Shown here piece after piece: positions 59,701-64,000 of a stretch of DNA of 64,000 bases. The notes under the pieces are model-generated. The model saw nothing but the letters and a program-made list of their open reading frames with translations, was not told the DNA's origin and ran no database searches. Position 1 is the stretch's first letter. Each line of letters opens with the position of its first letter. The translations under genes were made by a program, and so were the position numbers. Origin of the DNA: Adineta vaga (taxonomy: Eukaryota > Rotifera); assembly GCA_021613535.1 (NCBI GenBank), contig CP075494.1, positions 6,448,001 to 6,512,000 of the forward strand, read 5' to 3'.

Positions 59701-61886
59701 CATTAGTTAAACGATCAGTTAAAGTATGAATTTTCTTTTTCAAATATTCAATATCTAGTGGAGATGATGTAGGAGATTGATCACGAACTGGAGGAGATGA
59801 ACGACGTTTCTTTTGAGATGAAGATCGAGTTGATCTAATATGATAATGTAGTTATGATTCTATAATTAGAAAAGAACTTACTTTCCAGTAGATAAATTTC
59901 GTCCAGGATTGTCACTACAAGCTCGACAATGACCAACGTGAGATAAATGACCCTTGCAGAAAGATATATATATATATGTATATATATATATGATCAATGA
60001 CATGATGAAAATGAAAACTTACTGGTACTGATGTATCACGAGAACGACGGAGAGTTAGTTTTAAATTCTCAATTTCATTATCACGATCTTTTAATGTCTG
60101 AAAAGTGCATCAAAATAAGTTTTTATTCGTGTGAACGTTTTGATCCACCGTTCTATCCTTAGGAGATGATGAAAAAATCGATTTTGAAATATATCTAAAC
60201 CTAAGTGATATACAAAACCACTCTCTTTTCAAGTATTCGTTAAAATAAATTTGATATCACGTCTATATGACCGATTGTATATAACTTTTACTTCAATCGA
60301 TGTTAGGGCAAGCACTTATACTAACAATGAAGTATTTACACTGTAGTACTTCGACTTTCTTCAAAGAAGTCTATATCCATTAGTTACATTTTATTTGTCT
60401 TGTTGAGAGTTATAAAAACAAATATAGAGCATTGTTTCATTTCAATTGTCTTTAATACAAATTCATGACTTTAAATCATCATCGTATACAGATTTTTTGA
60501 TGGAATAATGAATGTTTAGGTAGGCTATTCTCAAGGTTGATTGGTCACGAATTGTACTGAGAAGAAAAGAAGAAGAAAGATTAATTTGACTAGTGAATGC
60601 CTGCTAGACGTTTCTTTTAAAAGAGCATATCATTGAAAAAATGCCGTAGGACTCCATCATCTTATATCACATCTACATTTGACGACACGATAGTGATTCT
60701 CAACAAATGACTATTTAAAAATCTACTGTCTTTATATGGTTTGTTTGTTAAATAGTTCATACTCATAATTAAACCTTTGCATGAGAATAAAAATATAATT
60801 GGAGCATTGTTCGATCGGCTTAAGAAACAAATCATCTCGTGCACGCAATAGAAACTTGCGTAACTTCTTTTACTTACATTTTGAAGTGAAGCGATATGTG
60901 CTTTCAATGAATCATCCTCGAAATTACCATCTATATATGAATAGACCAATCTGTTTTTTCTTGATCAATCAAATGAAAAAGTTACTTGTCTGTTTCTTCT
61001 TTTGTAAATCAATTATTTCTCTTCTAATCGATGAAGAAAATATATTTTATTCAAATAAAGTTTTCTTTCATTCGAATTTATATACCTTAATTTGCCAATT
61101 GTATCTTCACGATCTTCAACTGCTGCTTTATAAGAATCAAGTTTTTCTCGCCATAATTGTGTATCTGCAGCGATACGGTCAAATGTCTATGAATTTTGAG
61201 ATACTATCAACATCAATACTTTCAATATTAAATAAAACTATACCATAATTTTTTCATGATTAACTGCTTCGAAATCAGATCTTTCTCGTAGTTGTTTTGT
61301 TAGATCATTGGCATGTTCGAATAAACCTACTCAATAATCATAAATTGGGAAAATAGGATTGGAAAAAATCCTTACGTTCATTTTCACTTTGACAATCACG
61401 TATCGTCTTTTCAAATGTTTGTACTTGTAATTGATGTAACTGTTCAAACGTTCTTGTCTAAAATAGTTTTGAATATTTTTAAAACAAAAAGATTGTAAAT
61501 GATTCTAAAGCAAACCTTGTCTTCATACTGTCTTAACTGTTCTTCAAGTGCACGAAATTCTGTATTTCTTTTCTTCAATAAATCTTCTAACACTTGTTCA
61601 CTAAATATCGAACCAATGAAAAGAAGATTTGTAGTCTCATAGAGTAACTTACCGATCTTCTAATTTAGCAATCGAAGCATTTTTTTCTTGAATAACTCGT
61701 TCAAGTTTTTCTATGAGTTGTTCACGATTTTTTGATCGAAGTTCCTCACTATTTAATAGTACAAATTGATGTTCACTTGTGAACCTACAAAAGAAAACGA
61801 TGTACAATGCGAAAAATTCGAAAGATTCTTTACGTTGGTTCTGTGAAAGCACTTGTTGGCGCTTGAAGACCATTCACAGTTGCCAT
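56774..61886 (-). CDS. Large coiled-coil protein (centrosome/cilium-type, family uncertain)
   Basis: Twenty exons close in frame to 1094 aa, among them 61886-61834, 61784-61653, 61600-61516, 61457-61376, 61326-61244, 61186-61086, 60950-60878, 60097-60023, 59952-59882, 59834-59358, 59295-58595, 58544-58432, 58381-58250, 58204-57969, 57483-57256, 57194-56994 and 56944-56774. Nearly the whole protein is coiled coil (for example NREQLIEKLERVIQEKNASI and LATMRKRMEQLQMDLLDAKE), interrupted by basic, Ser-rich stretches, a CSICNDQ and a CHTCSLCDYH cysteine pair, and poly-Gln. Near the end lies a compact block, YDTALHTASKILNLTQDDLD. No motor, kinase or membrane segment is seen. The plan recalls centrosomal proteins such as centlein, but I cannot confirm any family. 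The intron 60877-60098 is 780 nt, unusually long here. Confidence 0.8.
59963..59991. repeat. (TA)n repeat in an intron of the coiled-coil gene
   Basis: Two TA runs separated by TG units, inside the intron 60022-59953; it sits just upstream of the acceptor on the coding strand. Confidence 0.8.
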
Positions 61887-62292
61887 ATATATATAAATAC
61901 TGATTTATTTCACATGACATTAAGTTCGTTTTGTTCATCTAACATTACCGCAGTATTCCTCTTTTGTTTCCTTGGTTACTCTCTCCTTGTTGGCTTCTAT
62001 ATTGTATAGTGCACTACTGTGTCAACTGTACAGAACGATGAAAAACTTCGCGGTTGTTTTAGCATTTTCTATTTGAAAAAAGAAATTTAAATAAAAATTT
62101 ATTTAAATACAATCAATTTCAAATCATTGTTCTTTGTTATTTAAACACAAATGTCGTCGGATTATAGTAGAATTAATTCTTGTCTTTGTTCTTTTCAAAC
62201 TTAGACATTCTCGAACGAATATTCTTCTATCATTCTCTTTCTTTTTGCTTCAGAATTTAAATTCAAACGGTCGATCAGTAACTAGATCAATA
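61887..62292. promoter_or_regulatory. Divergent region, coiled-coil gene / charged protein gene
   Basis: 406 bp between divergent starts. TTTTGCTTCAG (about 62243-62253) lies 40 nt before the plus-strand start and looks like an acceptor. No gene is seen. Confidence 0.45.
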
Positions 62293-63697
62293 ATGGCACC
62301 AAAAAAAGCAGCTAATACTAAAACAGCACCAGCGCCAACGGAAAACGAAACCGAATCCAAACAAATCCAAGTTCGTCTCCCATAATCAGTTCAATAATAT
62401 ACGTATGAAATTTTTTTCTTTAGAAAAAACAAGATGAAGAAAACCAACAATCCACAGAAAATGAACAATTAAGTCCAAAGAAAGCTTCGACTGAATCGAA
62501 GAAACCTGCAGTAAATTATTCTAGATTACTTTAAACTTCGAATTACATCTTTAAATATTATTCTTATTAGAGTAATAATAGAGCTGGTCGATCACGAAAG
62601 AAATCAGAAGCTGAAAAACTTCAAGAAGAAGCATCTGGAGTAAATAGTTTTTCGATGAATAATTCTTTGACATTGTCTCATTAACTTTAGTTCATTGAAC
62701 GTGTCAATAAAAAATCCGAAGTAGGTGATGAATCTACCGAAGAAGATAATGATGAAGAACAAGTATCGAAGAAGAAAACGAATACGACCTCAACTGAAGG
62801 AAAACAAACAACAAAAGGTGCCGCTACTCGAGGTGGTAAACGTCAATTAGCAAAAAATATGCCAGTGCATGAAGAAGAAGATGACGAAGATGAAAAACCA
62901 ACGACTGCAAAGGCTCCAGCAAAAGGTAGAGCTGCTGCTCAGAAGAATAAGAAAGCCGATGAAGATGAACAAAAAGATGCTGGTAAATACTTTCCAATCA
63001 ATCTCAACAACTACTTATTCAAAACTTTTTTTATAGGTACTGGCGAAGACGATGACGCTGAAAATGATGGTGGTGATTCATCAGATAAAAAGACCAAAAG
63101 TAAGCCAACTCGTAAGCAAGGTCAAAAGAATAAAGCTGAAGCTGAAATTGACAATGGTATGATTTCAATTCTATGATTTTCATTGAAAAAAAAAACTTCT
63201 TTTTCTTTTTGAAGAACAAAATGAAGAAACTGATACCAAAAAGAAAGCTACCACTGCTCGTAAAGGTAAAGCTACAGCGTCATCAAAAAAATCTGAAAAT
63301 GAAGAAACACCAGTAAATGATGATTTAAAATTATCGGAAGATGATGAACCATCGGATGATAAATCAAAAGGTGCAACAACGAAAAAAGGACCAACAAAAC
63401 GATCAGCACCAGCATCAGGGAAAAAAACAACATCAGCTGCATCCGCCAAAAAGAAAGGACAAAATGATGAACCTTTCGAAGATCGTACTAATGATGAAAA
63501 AAATGAAGATAACGAAAATAATACCGATGATGGTAAGTCAAATTGTTGATTAGTTTTGATAAAATGACCTCGTTTCTTTACTATTTACAGATGCTTCAGC
63601 TGCTAAACAAACAAAAAAAGGTCGTTCAGGTGATAAAGCTCCTGCATCAGCAAGTAAAACTGCAGGTCGTGGTGGTAAGAAAACCAAAGCAACATAA
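62293..63697 (+). CDS. Lys/Glu/Asp-rich intrinsically disordered, probably nuclear protein
   Basis: Seven exons (62293-62370, 62424-62510, 62571-62639, 62691-62982, 63037-63156, 63215-63532, 63591-63697) give 356 aa. The sequence starts MAPKKAANTKTAPAPTENE and is built of acidic clusters (HEEEDDEDE, GEDDDAENDGG) alternating with lysine- and alanine-rich basic blocks (KAPAKGRAAAQKNKK, KTAGRGGKKTKAT at the end). RSRKKSEAEKLQEEASGFIERV is the only segment that looks helical. Composition resembles histone H1-like tails, nucleolins or chromatin architectural proteins, but no domain is present to name it. A nuclear, nucleic-acid-binding role is inferred from charge pattern and the many KK/KR clusters. 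Confidence 0.8.
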
Positions 63698-64000
63698 ACG
63701 AACAGAATCAAATCATAGTATAGTATTACTAACAATAATAGAATCGCTTTTCTTTTCTTTTATATGATCTATGTTATTAATTCTAGCTGTTCTTTCATTG
63801 TGATTGTACAAATCTAACTTTCTTATCATGTTGATTCTTCTCTAATAATCATACTCTTTATGTTCTTTCTCTCTCTTTCTCTCTTATATTTTTTTTTCAA
63901 CTTAATTGTGCTAATATTATTGATTAAAACATGTTAAACTTTACTATAAGCAACAGATATATATATATATATATTATCAATTAAAAATCAAACGTTCGAT
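63698..64000. other. 3' UTR and flank of the charged protein gene
   Basis: CT-rich run at about 63870-63885 and a TA run at about 63957-63973; nothing coding before the window ends. Confidence 0.5.

Noticed and set aside
63957-63973. TA-rich run at the right end as a replication or attachment site
   Set aside because: Similar TA runs occur in many introns and UTRs of the window; ordinary microsatellite.

Overview
The window is a gene-dense piece of an animal nuclear genome. The best fit is a bdelloid rotifer (Adineta/Rotaria type), although nothing in the sequence names the species. The reasons are: AT-rich DNA; GT-AG introns mostly about 45-75 nt long; metazoan-only genes such as a discoidin-domain receptor kinase, neurabin, class IIa HDAC and polybromo; an intronless gene pairing an ADP-ribosyltransferase fold with tetratricopeptide repeats, a combination I associate with bdelloid gene expansions; and acceptor-like sites just before many start codons, which fits the spliced-leader trans-splicing known in rotifers. 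I saw no transposon, rRNA, tRNA or CRISPR array. Gene models were built by joining exons by eye; all but one (27498-28049 with its possible upstream exons) and the edge-truncated gene at the left end close in frame from start to stop.

Layout, left to right. 1-280: 5' end of GMPPB (-). 1433-2516: CPSF4/clipper (-), divergent from SEC62 (+, 2709-3768). 4715-5195: TMEM14 (+). 5584-9339: RBM25 (+). 9973-13641: two tandem RING/B-box genes (-). 14268-15167: GAPR-1-like CAP protein (+), convergent with a BET1-type SNARE (-, 15239-15702). 16059-19705: neurabin/spinophilin (-), separated by a 2.7 kb gene-free stretch from a class IIa HDAC (+, 22376-25963). 27498-28693: an unrecognised membrane protein and possible extra exons (-). 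29510-31077: a mucin-like membrane protein (+). After 3.2 kb without genes come a discoidin-domain receptor kinase (34281-37309), an ankyrin/SOCS-box protein, a coiled-coil protein, the ART-TPR gene (40970-43045) and polybromo (43648-49650), all +. Then DDX5/DDX17 helicase (-, 50377-53399), divergent from ZFAND2 and a PAGR1-like gene (+), a short MutL/MLH3-type protein (-), a 1094-aa coiled-coil protein (-, 56774-61886) and a charged disordered protein (+, 62293-63697).

Many of the genes are housekeeping components of RNA processing (CPSF4, RBM25, DDX5), chromatin (HDAC, polybromo, PAGR1-like), secretion (SEC62, BET1, GMPPB) and signalling (DDR, neurabin, ASB-like). There is no sign of one functional cluster. 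The most unusual items are a candidate poison exon in the DDX5 gene whose two splice sites both fall in predicted hairpins, a free-standing MLH3-type endonuclease domain, a receptor kinase with DIA in place of DFG, and a probable trans-spliced two-gene unit (ZFAND2 then PAGR1-like).
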